A stretch of 64,000 bases of DNA, taken from Pseudomonas umsongensis (GTDB taxonomy: Bacteria > Pseudomonadota > Gammaproteobacteria > Pseudomonadales > Pseudomonadaceae). The notes beneath the pieces are model-generated. The model saw only the letters and a list, made by a program, of their open reading frames with translations, was not told the origin of the DNA and did no database searches. Shown one piece after another: positions 8,303 through 18,821 of the stretch. The stretch spans positions 992,001-1,056,000 of the forward strand of contig NZ_NIWU01000001.1 in the NCBI RefSeq assembly GCF_002236105.1. Direction: 5' to 3'. Position numbers and translations under genes: made by a program. The first letter of the stretch is position 1; each line of letters starts with the position of its first letter.

Positions 8303-10066
8303 TTGCGTCCCGAACCGACTCATTCTTTTACGAGCGACATTCTATTGGGTTCTCTTCTCGATCCACGGCACGACATCGATGCCGCTCTATTAAGCTACCG
8401 CCGGGTGTTCTGGTCGTTGGCGCTGTTCAGTGGTGTGATCAACCTGCTGGTGCTGGTGCCGTCGCTCTACATGATGCAGGTGTACGACCGGGTACTCACC
8501 AGTCGCAACGAAACCACGTTGTTCATGCTCACCTTCATCGCCCTGGGCCTGTTGATGTTCAGCGCCCTGATCGAATGGGTTCGCGGTGTGGTGATGATTC
8601 GCATGGGCGCGGGGCTTGACGATGCCTTGGGTGAGCGGATTTTCGACGCGGCTTTCGCCCGCAGTCTTCGCGAACACAACGCCAACCCGGCGCAAGTGCT
8701 CATCGATTTGGCGACGCTACGGCAATTGATCACCGGCCAGGGCCTGATTGCGTTGCTCGATGCGCCCTGGTTGCCGATTTTTGTGCTGGTAGCGTTCATT
8801 ATCCACCCCTGGTTCGGCGTGCTGACGGTGGTGCTGGCCCTGGTGCTGATCGGTCTGGCCCTGTGGGGCGAATTGGCGACTCGAACGCCTCTGGGCGAAG
8901 CCAATCGGCTCGGCGTGCAGTCCTCGATTTACCTGAACAGCTCCTTCCAGAATGCCGAAGTCATCCAGGCCCTGGGCATGCTCGGGCCATTACGCCAGCG
9001 CTGGAGCCTGCTGCAGCAGCGCATCGTTGCCGCCCAGGCCCATGCCAGCGACCGAAGCGCGCGGATCACCTCGATGACACGTTTCGTGCGCATCTCCGGG
9101 CAGTCGCTGGCCCTGGGCCTGGGCGCATTGCTGGTGCTCGAAGGCCAGTTATCGGCGGGCATGATGATCGCCATGTCGCTGCTGTTGGGGCGCGCCCTGG
9201 CACCCGTGGAAATCGCCATCGGCTCGTGGAAGCAATTCACCGCTGGCCGTCAGAGTTACCAGCGCCTGAGCCTGCTGCTTGCCCAACACCCGCGCGAGCG
9301 CCTGCGCATGCCTTTGCCGCCACCCACCGGCGCAGTACGTCTGGAGCAGGTGTACGTTGGCCCGCCCGGTGCCTCGCAACCGATCCTGCGCGGGATCAAT
9401 TTCAGCCTCGCCAGCGGCGAAGTGCTCGCTGTCGTCGGCCCCAGCGCCAGTGGCAAATCAACGCTGGCCAGGGCGCTGGTCGGGATCTGGCCGGCGATGG
9501 GCGGATCGGTGCGCCTGGACGACGCCGAGATCAGTCAATGGTCTCACGACGCCTTGGGCCCCTACCTCGGATACCTGCCACAGGACATCGAATTGTTCGA
9601 CGGCAGCGTGGCCGACAATATTGCCCGCTTCGGTGAGCAGGACGCCGACAAGATCATCGCGGCCGGACGTCATGCCGGCATTCACGAGATGATCCTGAAG
9701 TTCCCCAAGGGTTACGACACGCCGCTGGGCCCCGGCGGGCTTGGCTTGTCCGGCGGACAAAAGCAGCGCCTGGGGCTGGCCCGCGCACTTTACAGGCTTC
9801 CGTCGCTGATCGTGCTAGATGAGCCGAACTCCAATCTCGATGAAGCCGGAGAGTTGGCGCTGGTCCAGGCTATTCGTGCGCTCAAGGCGGCCGGAAGCAC
9901 CGTGGTACTGATAACCCATCGACCCAATGTACTGGCGGTGGTCGATCACATCCTGGTGCTCAAGGACGGCACCCAACAAGCCTTCGGTCCACGGGATCGG
10001 GTGCTCAAGGCATTGATTGCGGCGCCAAGGCCGGCAGCGGTCAAGGAGGCTGGCGAAGATGCATGA
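8303..10066 (+). CDS. Type I secretion ABC transporter, permease/ATPase
   Basis: Protein of 587 residues. Membrane segments fill the N-terminal half. The ATPase half has Walker A G-P-S-A-S-G-K-S-T near residue 377, signature L-S-G-G-Q near 485 and Walker B L-I-V-L-D-E-P near 502. It matches the AprD/PrtD-type exporters for RTX proteins, including the early Y-D-R-V-L-x-S-R-N-E. The start is uncertain: the only usable starts before the first membrane helix are TTG codons (8303, or 8345), neither with a clear ribosome site. The adaptor gene overlaps its end (ATGCATGA). With the adaptor and channel it forms the three-part exporter that should carry the RTX epimerase encoded downstream. Confidence 0.92.
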   Translation: MRPEPTHSFTSDILLGSLLDPRHDIDAALLSYRRVFWSLALFSGVINLLVLVPSLYMMQVYDRVLTSRNETTLFMLTFIALGLLMFSALIEWVRGVVMIRMGAGLDDALGERIFDAAFARSLREHNANPAQVLIDLATLRQLITGQGLIALLDAPWLPIFVLVAFIIHPWFGVLTVVLALVLIGLALWGELATRTPLGEANRLGVQSSIYLNSSFQNAEVIQALGMLGPLRQRWSLLQQRIVAAQAHASDRSARITSMTRFVRISGQSLALGLGALLVLEGQLSAGMMIAMSLLLGRALAPVEIAIGSWKQFTAGRQSYQRLSLLLAQHPRERLRMPLPPPTGAVRLEQVYVGPPGASQPILRGINFSLASGEVLAVVGPSASGKSTLARALVGIWPAMGGSVRLDDAEISQWSHDALGPYLGYLPQDIELFDGSVADNIARFGEQDADKIIAAGRHAGIHEMILKFPKGYDTPLGPGGLGLSGGQKQRLGLARALYRLPSLIVLDEPNSNLDEAGELALVQAIRALKAAGSTVVLITHRPNVLAVVDHILVLKDGTQQAFGPRDRVLKALIAAPRPAAVKEAGEDA

Positions 10067-11429
10067 TCTGACTCCGGGCACACAGGTGTACAGCGAGCAG
10101 CGACCGATCCTGCGCGCAAACCCGGCGCCGGCGGGTGCCAATACCGACGCGGGAAGCGTGGCGCGCTATGGCGTGGGTTTCCTGGTCCTGGCGCTTGGCG
10201 GCTTCCTGCTATGGGCCTGCTTGGCGCCGCTCGACCAGGGAGTCGTGGGCAGCGGCACGGTGGTCGTGGCGGGCGAACGCAAAGCGGTGCAGTCGTTGGT
10301 GGGTGGCGTTGTGGAAAAACTGTTGGTCAGCGATGGCGACCGCGTCAACCAGGGGCAGTTGCTGGTGCAGCTCAACACGGTGCAAGCGCGGTCACAACTC
10401 GACGTGACCCGGGGCAAGTTGCTCAACGCTCGCAGCGTCGAGGCGCGGTTGATTGCCGAGCGCTTGGGCACAACCGGCATCCAATGGCCCGCCGAACTGC
10501 TGGACCACGCTGAAGAGCCCCGGGTCAAGGCCGCCATGGCCTTGCAGAGCCAGCTGTTTGAGACCCGTCGCGCAGAATTGGGCAGTCGCTTGCAGATCAT
10601 CGAACACGAAGCCGCGGCCTTGCAGCAGCAATTGCTTGGCTACGAAGGCGTCAAGCGCAACTACGACACGCAGATGCGCTTCCAGCAGCAGGAGCTCGAA
10701 GGCCTGCGTGAGCTGGCTCGCGAGGGCTATGTGGCACGCAACAAGCTGTTCGAGGCCGAGCGCAACGCCGCCCAGATGGCCGGGCAAATCGCTTCCGGGG
10801 TGGGCGATATCGGCCGGACACGCCAGGCGATCAATGAAAGTCGGCTCAAGGCCTTGCAGGCGCAGCAGGAATTTCGTCGCGATGCTGAAATCCAGCTCAG
10901 TGAAGTCTCGGTCGAGGCGTCAGGCTATGCCGATCAGATCCAGGCCTTTGAGTTTGAAGTCGACAACGGTGCGATCCGGGCACCGGTGTCCGGGCAGGTA
11001 ATGGACGTGAGCATTCATACGGTCGGCGGCGTTGCGCAGGCCGGTCAAACCCTGATGCAGGTGGTGCCGCTGGATGCGCCGATGGCGATCACCGCGCGTT
11101 TCGAGCCGTTGATGGCCAATAAATTGCGTCCGGGGCTGCCGGTGCACGTGCATTTCACGGCGCTGCAACGGGTGGACACCCCGACGGTCACCGGCACGGT
11201 GACGACGGTGTCGGCCGACCAGTTGATCGATGAACAGACCCACCAGCCGTATTTTTCCGCCAAGGTGGAAATTCCCGCAGACACCGTGGTGTCGCTACAG
11301 ACCGCCGGCCTGCTGGTGCGCCCAGGCATGCTGGCCGACGTCACGGTGGTCACGGGTGAGCGCACCTTGATGAACTACCTGATGAAACCCTTGCGCGAAC
11401 GCTTGCTCGCAGCCTTCAAAGAGGAATGA
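10059..11429 (+). CDS. Type I secretion membrane-fusion protein (HlyD/AprE family)
   Basis: Protein of 456 residues from the ATG at 10059, which follows AAGGAGG inside the ATPase gene. There is one membrane helix near residues 30-50 (V-G-F-L-V-L-A-L-G-G-F-L-L-W-A). A lipoyl-like strand follows (V-V-A-G-E-R-K-A-V-Q-S-L), then long coiled coils, a second half-lipoyl segment (G-A-I-R-A-P-V-S-G-Q-V) and a beta-barrel end. This is the AprE/PrtE layout that bridges the inner-membrane ATPase and the outer-membrane channel. Its stop overlaps the next start (ATGA). Confidence 0.93.
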   Translation: MHDLTPGTQVYSEQRPILRANPAPAGANTDAGSVARYGVGFLVLALGGFLLWACLAPLDQGVVGSGTVVVAGERKAVQSLVGGVVEKLLVSDGDRVNQGQLLVQLNTVQARSQLDVTRGKLLNARSVEARLIAERLGTTGIQWPAELLDHAEEPRVKAAMALQSQLFETRRAELGSRLQIIEHEAAALQQQLLGYEGVKRNYDTQMRFQQQELEGLRELAREGYVARNKLFEAERNAAQMAGQIASGVGDIGRTRQAINESRLKALQAQQEFRRDAEIQLSEVSVEASGYADQIQAFEFEVDNGAIRAPVSGQVMDVSIHTVGGVAQAGQTLMQVVPLDAPMAITARFEPLMANKLRPGLPVHVHFTALQRVDTPTVTGTVTTVSADQLIDEQTHQPYFSAKVEIPADTVVSLQTAGLLVRPGMLADVTVVTGERTLMNYLMKPLRERLLAAFKEE

Positions 11430-12781
11430 GCATGACCGTACGGTTCCGTTATAGCGCCCGCCTGTTGCTGAGTCTGTGTACCGGTTGGGGAGCATTCAGT
11501 CCCGTCTGGGCGTCCCAGGAGGCACTGAGCCTGACCGCCGCGTACGATGCTTCGCGCGTCAACGACCCGACCGTGCAATCGGCCGCCCATGCCTTTGAGG
11601 CGTCGACCCATGAAGAGGCGATCGGCCGCGGTGGCCTCTATCCGCAAGTGTCGCTGACGTCGCGCTACGGCTACGGCGGTCGTACCGATGGCGGCGATGA
11701 CAGCAGTTACGTCAACAGTAACGATTACCAGTCGAACAATGTCACCCTGGCGGCGCAGCAACCGCTGTACGACAAGGGGCGCTGGGCGGCGTATCAGGAG
11801 GGCAAGGCGCGTGGGCAATTGGGTACCCAATTGTTCGACGTTGCCGGCCAGACACTGTACGACCGGGTTGCGAAAGGATACTTCGACGTCGCCCGGGCCG
11901 AGAACGAGATCAAGTTGATCGCCCAGCAAAAGGCCGCCATCAACGGGTTGGTGACGCAGAGCAAAAAACTCTACCAGGGCGGGCAGGGCGCGATCACCGA
12001 TGTTGATGAAGCCCAGGCCCGGCTCGACCTGGTCGAAGCCCAGGAGGCCGAGGCCCAGGCTCGTCGGGTGGCGGCGTTGCGGGCATTGTCCGGTCGCGCC
12101 AGTGTCGCCATCGATGACATCCAGGCGATGGGCGAAGAACTGCCCGCTGGCACCCCGATACCGCCGGAACGGGATCTGTCGTACTGGACGGACATTGCCC
12201 GTGAAGCCAACCCCGAGCTGGCAGCGCGGCTGGCGGCGGTGAAAGTCGCCGAGGCCCAGGCCGACAGCCAACGCGCCGGGCATTATCCGACCTTGTCGCT
12301 GACCAGCCAGCTGAGTCGCCGGGAAAACCGTCAGTATCAGGAGCAAGACCCGCGACAGGACGCCTATTACGTGGGGGTTCAACTGGATATCCCGTTGTAT
12401 AGCGGCGGTGCGGTGCGTGCGTCGGTGGCCAAGGCCGAGGCCCAGGTGGCCGGCGCCCAGTCCGATTATGATGTACAGCGCCAACAATTGGCCGAGGATA
12501 TCGAGGCCGACTACCTGGGTGTGGTGGCCGGATTTGCCAAGAGCAAGGCCATGCAGCGGGCGGTGGAGTCCAATCAGCGGGCGCTGATCTCCACTCAAAA
12601 AGGTTTCCAGGGTGGCGTGCGATCCACGGTGGATATTCTCGATGCCCAGCAGCGGGTGTTCCAGGCACGACGGGATTTGCTCGATACCAAGCTAGACATG
12701 CTGCAAAGCTATGTAAGCCTGCACACCCATACCGGCCAGATGAACCGGGCAGTCCTGGAGCAAGTGCAAAACCTGTTCTGA
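11426..12781 (+). CDS. Type I secretion outer-membrane channel (TolC/AprF family)
   Basis: Protein of 451 residues with a signal peptide ending V-W-A-S. Two similar halves of long helices are typical of TolC-type channels (for example A-E-N-E-I-K-L-I-A-Q-Q-K and D-E-A-Q-A-R-L-D-L-V-E-A-Q). Two starts are possible: ATG 11426, overlapping the adaptor stop, and ATG 11432, six bases beyond GAGGA and better placed. It is the last gene of the exporter operon. REP palindromes follow before the convergent epimerase gene. Confidence 0.93.
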   Translation: MSMTVRFRYSARLLLSLCTGWGAFSPVWASQEALSLTAAYDASRVNDPTVQSAAHAFEASTHEEAIGRGGLYPQVSLTSRYGYGGRTDGGDDSSYVNSNDYQSNNVTLAAQQPLYDKGRWAAYQEGKARGQLGTQLFDVAGQTLYDRVAKGYFDVARAENEIKLIAQQKAAINGLVTQSKKLYQGGQGAITDVDEAQARLDLVEAQEAEAQARRVAALRALSGRASVAIDDIQAMGEELPAGTPIPPERDLSYWTDIAREANPELAARLAAVKVAEAQADSQRAGHYPTLSLTSQLSRRENRQYQEQDPRQDAYYVGVQLDIPLYSGGAVRASVAKAEAQVAGAQSDYDVQRQQLAEDIEADYLGVVAGFAKSKAMQRAVESNQRALISTQKGFQGGVRSTVDILDAQQRVFQARRDLLDTKLDMLQSYVSLHTHTGQMNRAVLEQVQNLF

Positions 12782-12834
12782 GACATGAAGCAAGGGCAAG
12801 ATTGACGCCTGCCTCCCCTCAAAGTGCAAATCCC

Positions 12835-13000
12835 TGTGGGAGCGGGCAAGCCCGCTCCCACATTTTGATTTGTGGTTGTCCTTGGATTAGTGGGCACGAC
12901 AAACCACCTGTGGGAGCGGGCTTGCCCGCGAAAGCGGTGGGTCGGTCAGCATCCATGCTGGATCTGCCACCGCTTCACGAGCGGGCTCGCGCCTACAGGT
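12835..13000. repeat. REP cluster between the secretion operon and the epimerase gene
   Basis: GTGGGAGCGGGC-AA-GCCCGCTCCCAC at 12836-12861 is a perfect 12-bp stem. A second element, GTGGGAGCGGGC-TT-GCCCGC, starts at 12910. A third degenerate one (GAGCGGGCTCGCGCCTACAG) lies near 12979-12998. They sit between two convergent transcription units and may stop or protect both transcripts. Confidence 0.8.
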
Positions 13001-13006
13001 GTTGAC

Positions 13007-16000
13007 TCATGCGGTGAAATCGCTGGCGTGCAGCTCCTTGACCCCCACCAGTGCGAACTCGAACTCCGGGGTGGCGTCGGCGTTGACGCTGCCGTAGAGA
13101 ATGCCATCGGCAAAGCGCAGCTGGCCGGTGGCGTTGGCAGGGTCGAACGCGTTGCTGCCGATGAAGGTGAAGGTATCGACAGTGGCGGTCAACGGGTTGG
13201 CGTCCAGGCCGGTGAAATCCAGGTGATCGCCCTCAGTGGTCTTGAAGCCATTGATCACATCGCGCAAATCCCCAATACCCATGTCCGACAGCGCACCAAA
13301 TGCGTAAGTGTCCGCACCCGTGCCACCGGTGAGCGTGTCGGTGCCTGCTCCGCCGATCAAGCGGTCATCGCCGGAACCGCCCACCAGCGTATCGTTGCCC
13401 GCACCGCCGTTGAGTACGTTCGCCGCGCTGTTGCCCGACAGACTGTCGGCGTAGGCACTGCCGGTCAGGTTTTCGAAGAACTTCAAGGTGTCGAGCCCTG
13501 AACCCACGGTGTTTTGTTGCGCTGACGTCGAGAGCGTGACGGTGACACCGGACAGGGCGCGTTCGAAAGACACGGTGTCATTACCCTCGCGCCCGTCCAG
13601 CACATTGTTGCCCGCTGCGGCGAACAGTGTGTTGTCCAACGCATTGCCCGTTCCGTTGGCGGCGCCGGTGCTATCGATATACAGGTTTTCGACATTGGCA
13701 CTGAGGGTGTAGGCCGCCAAACTGCTGTGCACGCTGTCGATACCTCCTGGCACCGGATTGCTTTGGGCCTCGATCACGCTGTCGTCGACGTTGTCGACAT
13801 AGTAGGTGTCGTTACCGTCGCCGCCACTCATGCTGTCGGCCCCTGCGGCACCATTGAGCACGTTGGCGGCGGCATTGCCGGTGATGAAGTTACGCAGCTC
13901 ATTACCGTTACCGTCGATCTCCGACACACCGGTAAGCACCAGATTTTCCAGATTGGCGCCCAAGGTCCAACTGACCGAGGCCTGTACCGTATCGATCTGC
14001 GCGGGTGAGGTGTTGGTCTCAACCACGCTGTCGGATGCGTTATCGACCACATAGATGTCATTGCCGTCGCCACCGGTCATGGTGTCGGCACCCAGGTCGC
14101 CATCCAGGGTGTCATTGCCCGAGCTGCCCACCAGGGTATCGGCCTGGTCAGTACCGGAGATCATGCCGCCCTGGTTTTGAGCGTTGTCGAAAATCGCCTG
14201 AACACTATTGTTGTCGCTGGGGTCACCTTGAAACCCAAGGTCATTGGCGATGTAGTCGGCCAGGCGCTGGCCGACGATTTCCGCCGATTCCTCGTGCAGG
14301 TGCCAGACGTCGTCCGGATACACCAGCGGATCGACTTCGTAGCGCAAGGGCAGGTCGGTGTAGTCCACCGCCAGCTTGACGTCGGTGCGCTCTGCAGCGA
14401 TCTCCTCTTGGACGGCGCGGACATAACCAACGCCCTCGACGATGGAGGCAATCTTCTCGGGCGAATAACCACGGGCGCGCGCCGCATCCTCCTGGTAGTG
14501 GCCGGTTTCCATCATGTACACGCTGAAGCTGCCGAACTGGGTATGCAGGTAATCAAACACCTTCAGGGTTGCCGCCTTGTAGGCCGCGGCTGCCGCCGTC
14601 TTGTCGGTGGCGCGGCCAATCTCCTGGGCGGCTTCTTCGCCTTGTCCCCAAATGATGCCCATGGTGACGTTATCGATCGATTTCAGTTCGGTCAGTTGAT
14701 CTCCCAGCAACGCTACGGCACGCAATAGCGCGGGCCCCGGTTGATCGGTGTCGGTCAGCCACCAGCACAACTTGAGTTCCTCGGCGCTTAGGGTCGACAG
14801 GCCGTTGACCGTGCTACCACCTACCGCGATGTCGATACCGTTGCCATCGGCATCGGTGAACTGGCTGCGCACGTCATAAGGCGTGTAGCGGTCCAGGTCC
14901 TTGACCAGCATCGAGGTGCCGGACTGATCGTCGTCTTCGGTCATGCGCAGCAGGCGCGCATTGGATTGGCCGAGGGTGGGCAGGTAGAGGATGTCCTGTT
15001 GCGCGCGCTCACCGAACACGAAGTCGCTGGCGGTCAGGGTGTTGAGGTAATTGCCATTGAGGGCAATCTCAAAACGGTTGCCATCGGCATCCGCTTCGGC
15101 GGACTTGACGTAAGTCTTGTCGCCAGCGGCGTTGAGGGTCATGTACAGCGTGCCATTGCTGCCATCGCCCAGACCGAGAAAGCCCAGGCCCGACACATCG
15201 ATCTTGTCGACGCCTGCGGTAAAGTCATAAATCGTATCGGTGGCGGTGATGCCGCCGGTGTCGTAGTCACGGTAGCTGTCGAGCACGTCGGTGTAGCGGA
15301 AGGTGTCGGCGCCATCGCCTCCGTACAGCGAGTCGCGCCCAGCGCCACCATCAAGGATGTCCGCGCCGGTGCCGGCCTTGATGGTGTCATTGCCACCCAG
15401 GCCAAGGATCAGGTCCGCGCCCGCCGTGCCGTTGAGGGTTTCGGCGTTGTTGGTGCCGGCGATGGTAGTGGCCGGCGCATCGGCCACCGCCAGGGCGAAG
15501 CTGTCGCTGACCGAGGCTCCCGATGGATCGGTGGCCTTGACCAGGACGTTGTAATTGCCGGACGCCGTGCTCAGCGGCGTGCCGCTGAACGAAAGGCTGG
15601 TGGCGTTGAAACTCAGCCAGGCAGGCAGGGCGCTGCCGTCGGCCAGGGTCGCGGTATAGACCAATGCATCCTGGTTGGCGTCGGTGAAGCTGTCACGGGC
15701 CACCGTGTAACTGAATGGCGTGCTTTCGGTGGCGTTCTGGTCGAGCAGGGGAATGGTCACCACCGGCGCGACATTGCTCGAGGTGTTCTGGCCGGCGAAG
15801 ACAAAATGACTCGCCGTCAGACTGCTCACCAGGTTGCCCGCCATCGACACTTCGAAGCGGTTGCCGTTGGCGTCGACGGTGAGGTCCTTGAGGTAAGTGC
15901 GGTTGGTCGACGCGCTGTAGGTCAGTTGCAGGGTGCCATTCAGACCGTTGCCCAGGGCCGTGTAACCAAGCGCCGCCACATCGATCTTGTCGGCGGTCAC

Positions 16001-18622
16001 GTCGAAATCGAGGATCTGGTCGCTGACGCTGGTGGAACTGGTGCGGTAACTGTCGAGCGACGAGGTGTAGCGGAACACATCAGCACCCGCGCCGCCGGTG
16101 AGCTTGTCCGCCCCCGTGCCACCCACCAGAATATCGTTGCCCGCGCCGCCATTGAGCGTGTCGTTGCCGGCGCCACCGAACAGTTGTTCATTGGCAGCGG
16201 TGCCGGTCAGGGTGTCATTGTTCGGCGTGCCGTTGATCTGCGTGGAAGAGGCCGGCACATCCTGCACCGCGAGGGTAAAGCTGTCGCTGACCGTGGCGTT
16301 GCTGCCATCCGTCGCGGTGACCTGGATAGAGTAAGTGCCCGATGCGGTATCGCTCGGTGTTCCGCTGAACGTACGAGTCGCTGCATCGAACGTCAGCCAG
16401 GCGGGCAGGGCGCTGCCATCGGCCAGTTTGGCGATGTAGCTGAGGCTGTCGTTATCCGGATCGGTGAAGCTGGTGGCCGGCACCACGTAGCTGAACGGGG
16501 TGCTTTCCGTGGCGTTCTGATCGAGCAGGGGGGTAGCCAGCACCGGCGCCTGGTTGGTCGTAGACGCCGTGGCAAAGACAAAGTTGGCGCTGGTCAGCTT
16601 GTCGAGGTAGTTGCCAGTGAGCGTCACTTCGAAACGGTTGCCATCGGCGTCGGCTGCCAGCGACTTGATGTAGGTCTTGGTGCCGGTACTGTTCAGCGCC
16701 AGGTACACCGTGTTGTTCTTGCCATCGCCCAGGCCGGTAAAACCGATGGCCGAGAGGTCGATCTTGTCGGCGCTGATATCGAAATCGGTGATCACGTCGC
16801 TGAGGTTGGCGCCGCCAGTGTTGTAGTTGCGATAACTGTCCATGCGGCTGGAGAAGACAAAAGTGTCCGCTCCGGCGCCACCGGAAAGGCTGTCCATGCC
16901 GGCGCCGCCGTCAAGCTTGTCATCGCCCGCGCCGCCAGCCAGGCTGTCGTTGCCTGCCAGGCCAAGCAAGGTGTCGGCCGAATCGCTGCCTGACAACGCG
17001 TCACTGGCGCTGGTGCCGGTGACCACGCGATTGAAGATGAAATTGCTGGCGGTCAGGGTGCTGGCGAGATTGCCCGAAAGAATCAGCTCGAAGCGATTGC
17101 CGCTGGCGTCGGCGTCGTAGTCCTTGATGTAGGTACGGTCATTGCTGGCGCTGTAGCTGACCTGCAGCGTGCCGCCACGGCCATTGCCCAGGCCGGTGAA
17201 ACCAAGGCCGGCGAGGTCGATCTTGTCCTGGGTGACGTCGAAGTCGGTGATCGTGTCATCGAAGCTTGCGGTGGCGTTGCGGTAACTGTCGGACTGCGAG
17301 GAGAAACGGAAGGTATCGGCGCCGGTACCGCCCGTGAGTTTGTCGATGCCCGCACCGCCCACCAGAATGTCGGCACCGGCTCCGCCGTTGATGGTGTCGT
17401 TCCCGGCTGCGCCGAAGAAGATCTCGCTGGCGGTGCTGCCCAGCAGGGTGTCGTTGCCAGCCGTGCCTTGCACAGTGGTCATCGGCACCGTGGCACTGGC
17501 GTAGCTGCCGTCGCCATAGACCAGCGTCGCGCCTTTGCTGGTGTGGCTGATGGTGTTGCCGACGATGGCGTTGCGATCGGTGCCGTCTTCATTGCGCTCT
17601 GCAACGCCATAGGTCGACAGGTCGCTGCCGCTGATGATGTTGCCCTGGATCGTATTGTCACTGCCGTTGAAGTACTTGCCGGACACGCCCAGGGTGTCGT
17701 CGTAGGACTGGATGATGATTTCCGGAACGGGGTTGCCCAGGGAGTTGTTGTTGAGCGTGTTGTCGATGATCTCGACGTGGTTGCTGCCGTAGATGCGCAC
17801 CCCGGCGCTGGCGTTGTCGTGGATATCGACGCCAGTGACCGTCACCTCGCTGGACAGCTTGATCAGCACCCCTTCGGCGCCGTTGCCGTACACCTCGCCA
17901 CCGGTAATGGTGATATTGCTCGGGGAGGGAATGTCTTCGCTGCCGCGCTGCACCACGATGCCATTGCCGCCGTTGTCGTAGGCAATGTTATTGGTCAGGG
18001 TGAAGTCGTGGGTGCTGGTAACGACGTTGAAACCGTGGCGGTCGTTGTCGTAGGCAATGTTGTTTTCAAAGGTGCTGTCGCTCAGGAAGTCAGCGACGAA
18101 GCCGTCCAGGCCATTGCCATGGGACACGCTGTTCTTGATGACCATGTTGACGGTCTGCTCGTGGGGATCGAAACCATACCCGGAGCAATCCTTGATCTCG
18201 ACGCTGTCGAGGGTGACGTTGGAATCGTAGCCTTCTTCGCCGGGAATGTAGCCGTTGAACCATCCGTCGACCTTGCCCGTGGTGTTGTCGCGGTTGCCGT
18301 CGATGGTGAGATTACTGACCCCGAAATCGTGGGTTTCCTCACCATAGGCGGAGCGGATAACGCCCGTGATCTTGGTGTCGGAGCCGTCGGCCACCTTGAC
18401 GTTGGTGACGCCCATCCCGTCGCCGTACAGGTAGACGTTGCTCTTGAGCATCAGGCAACCGTCTGAGGGTTCCGTCCCTGCGGAAACGATGTAGGTTCCG
18501 GCTGGCATATACACCTGACCGCCACCAGCAGCAGCTGCCGCATCAATGGCACTCTGTATCGCCGCCGTGTCGTCGGTACTTCCATCGCCTTTAGCGCCAA
18601 AATTTTGTACGTTGAATATCAT
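13007..18622 (-). CDS. Secreted bifunctional RTX mannuronan C5-epimerase with SGNH esterase domain (PsmE-like)
   Basis: Protein of 1871 residues, ATG at 18622 behind CGGAGA. Residues 1-385 form a right-handed beta-helix A-module. The catalytic set Tyr149, Asp152, His154 (YGFDPHE) and Asp178 has the same numbering as AlgE4. Four RTX blocks with serralysin-type C-terminal units follow, each carrying D-S-Y-R (about 386-535, 535-687, 794-944, 1054-1204). Two cadherin/Ig-like domains are interleaved (about 690-790, 950-1047). Residues 1207-1486 form an SGNH hydrolase: G-Q-S-N with Ser1220, then W-G-Q-G-E, then D-V-W-H with Asp1438 and His1441. More nonapeptide repeats and a C-terminal secretion signal end the protein. 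There is no Sec signal, as expected for type I export. The P. syringae PsmE protein is a known epimerase/deacetylase, so conversion of M to G residues plus removal of O-acetyl groups from alginate is likely. The exporter is encoded convergently. Confidence 0.93.
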   Translation of the reverse strand: MIFNVQNFGAKGDGSTDDTAAIQSAIDAAAAAGGGQVYMPAGTYIVSAGTEPSDGCLMLKSNVYLYGDGMGVTNVKVADGSDTKITGVIRSAYGEETHDFGVSNLTIDGNRDNTTGKVDGWFNGYIPGEEGYDSNVTLDSVEIKDCSGYGFDPHEQTVNMVIKNSVSHGNGLDGFVADFLSDSTFENNIAYDNDRHGFNVVTSTHDFTLTNNIAYDNGGNGIVVQRGSEDIPSPSNITITGGEVYGNGAEGVLIKLSSEVTVTGVDIHDNASAGVRIYGSNHVEIIDNTLNNNSLGNPVPEIIIQSYDDTLGVSGKYFNGSDNTIQGNIISGSDLSTYGVAERNEDGTDRNAIVGNTISHTSKGATLVYGDGSYASATVPMTTVQGTAGNDTLLGSTASEIFFGAAGNDTINGGAGADILVGGAGIDKLTGGTGADTFRFSSQSDSYRNATASFDDTITDFDVTQDKIDLAGLGFTGLGNGRGGTLQVSYSASNDRTYIKDYDADASGNRFELILSGNLASTLTASNFIFNRVVTGTSASDALSGSDSADTLLGLAGNDSLAGGAGDDKLDGGAGMDSLSGGAGADTFVFSSRMDSYRNYNTGGANLSDVITDFDISADKIDLSAIGFTGLGDGKNNTVYLALNSTGTKTYIKSLAADADGNRFEVTLTGNYLDKLTSANFVFATASTTNQAPVLATPLLDQNATESTPFSYVVPATSFTDPDNDSLSYIAKLADGSALPAWLTFDAATRTFSGTPSDTASGTYSIQVTATDGSNATVSDSFTLAVQDVPASSTQINGTPNNDTLTGTAANEQLFGGAGNDTLNGGAGNDILVGGTGADKLTGGAGADVFRYTSSLDSYRTSSTSVSDQILDFDVTADKIDVAALGYTALGNGLNGTLQLTYSASTNRTYLKDLTVDANGNRFEVSMAGNLVSSLTASHFVFAGQNTSSNVAPVVTIPLLDQNATESTPFSYTVARDSFTDANQDALVYTATLADGSALPAWLSFNATSLSFSGTPLSTASGNYNVLVKATDPSGASVSDSFALAVADAPATTIAGTNNAETLNGTAGADLILGLGGNDTIKAGTGADILDGGAGRDSLYGGDGADTFRYTDVLDSYRDYDTGGITATDTIYDFTAGVDKIDVSGLGFLGLGDGSNGTLYMTLNAAGDKTYVKSAEADADGNRFEIALNGNYLNTLTASDFVFGERAQQDILYLPTLGQSNARLLRMTEDDDQSGTSMLVKDLDRYTPYDVRSQFTDADGNGIDIAVGGSTVNGLSTLSAEELKLCWWLTDTDQPGPALLRAVALLGDQLTELKSIDNVTMGIIWGQGEEAAQEIGRATDKTAAAAAYKAATLKVFDYLHTQFGSFSVYMMETGHYQEDAARARGYSPEKIASIVEGVGYVRAVQEEIAAERTDVKLAVDYTDLPLRYEVDPLVYPDDVWHLHEESAEIVGQRLADYIANDLGFQGDPSDNNSVQAIFDNAQNQGGMISGTDQADTLVGSSGNDTLDGDLGADTMTGGDGNDIYVVDNASDSVVETNTSPAQIDTVQASVSWTLGANLENLVLTGVSEIDGNGNELRNFITGNAAANVLNGAAGADSMSGGDGNDTYYVDNVDDSVIEAQSNPVPGGIDSVHSSLAAYTLSANVENLYIDSTGAANGTGNALDNTLFAAAGNNVLDGREGNDTVSFERALSGVTVTLSTSAQQNTVGSGLDTLKFFENLTGSAYADSLSGNSAANVLNGGAGNDTLVGGSGDDRLIGGAGTDTLTGGTGADTYAFGALSDMGIGDLRDVINGFKTTEGDHLDFTGLDANPLTATVDTFTFIGSNAFDPANATGQLRFADGILYGSVNADATPEFEFALVGVKELHASDFTA

Positions 18623-18766
18623 TAACTTATCTCCGTAACAGGCTAAACCGCAGCGCACGCCAATATTCCATCGACGATCAGCTTGTTAGGACTCGGAGGA
18701 ACGCGAAAGTTATGACCGCATATCGGAAGTACGGGAAAAGCACGAATATAAATGATCAGTGGTCGG

Positions 18767-18791
18767 AACGGCCTTTGCTGGAAAGGCCGTT
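18767..18791 (-). terminator. Hairpin downstream of the endonuclease I gene
   Basis: Perfect 10-bp stem AACGGCCTTT / AAAGGCCGTT with a GCTGG loop, about 30 bases past the stop of the endonuclease gene. No strong T-run follows. Confidence 0.55.
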
Positions 18792-18821
18792 CTCTTGACG
18801 TTGCCGGGGGCGGCAAACCCC

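Noticed and set aside
11375..12598. A 407-codon - strand frame opposite the TolC-like gene
   Set aside because: Composition is typical of a shadow frame and the + strand gene has clear family motifs.
14966..16993. A 675-codon open frame on the + strand inside the epimerase gene
   Set aside because: It is antisense to RTX repeats, whose GC-rich Gly/Asp codons keep the opposite strand open. Translation is Val/Gly/Ala/Arg-rich with no domain.
17468..18466. A 332-codon open frame on the + strand opposite the epimerase A-module
   Set aside because: Same cause: antisense to repetitive beta-helix coding sequence, no ribosome site, no motif.
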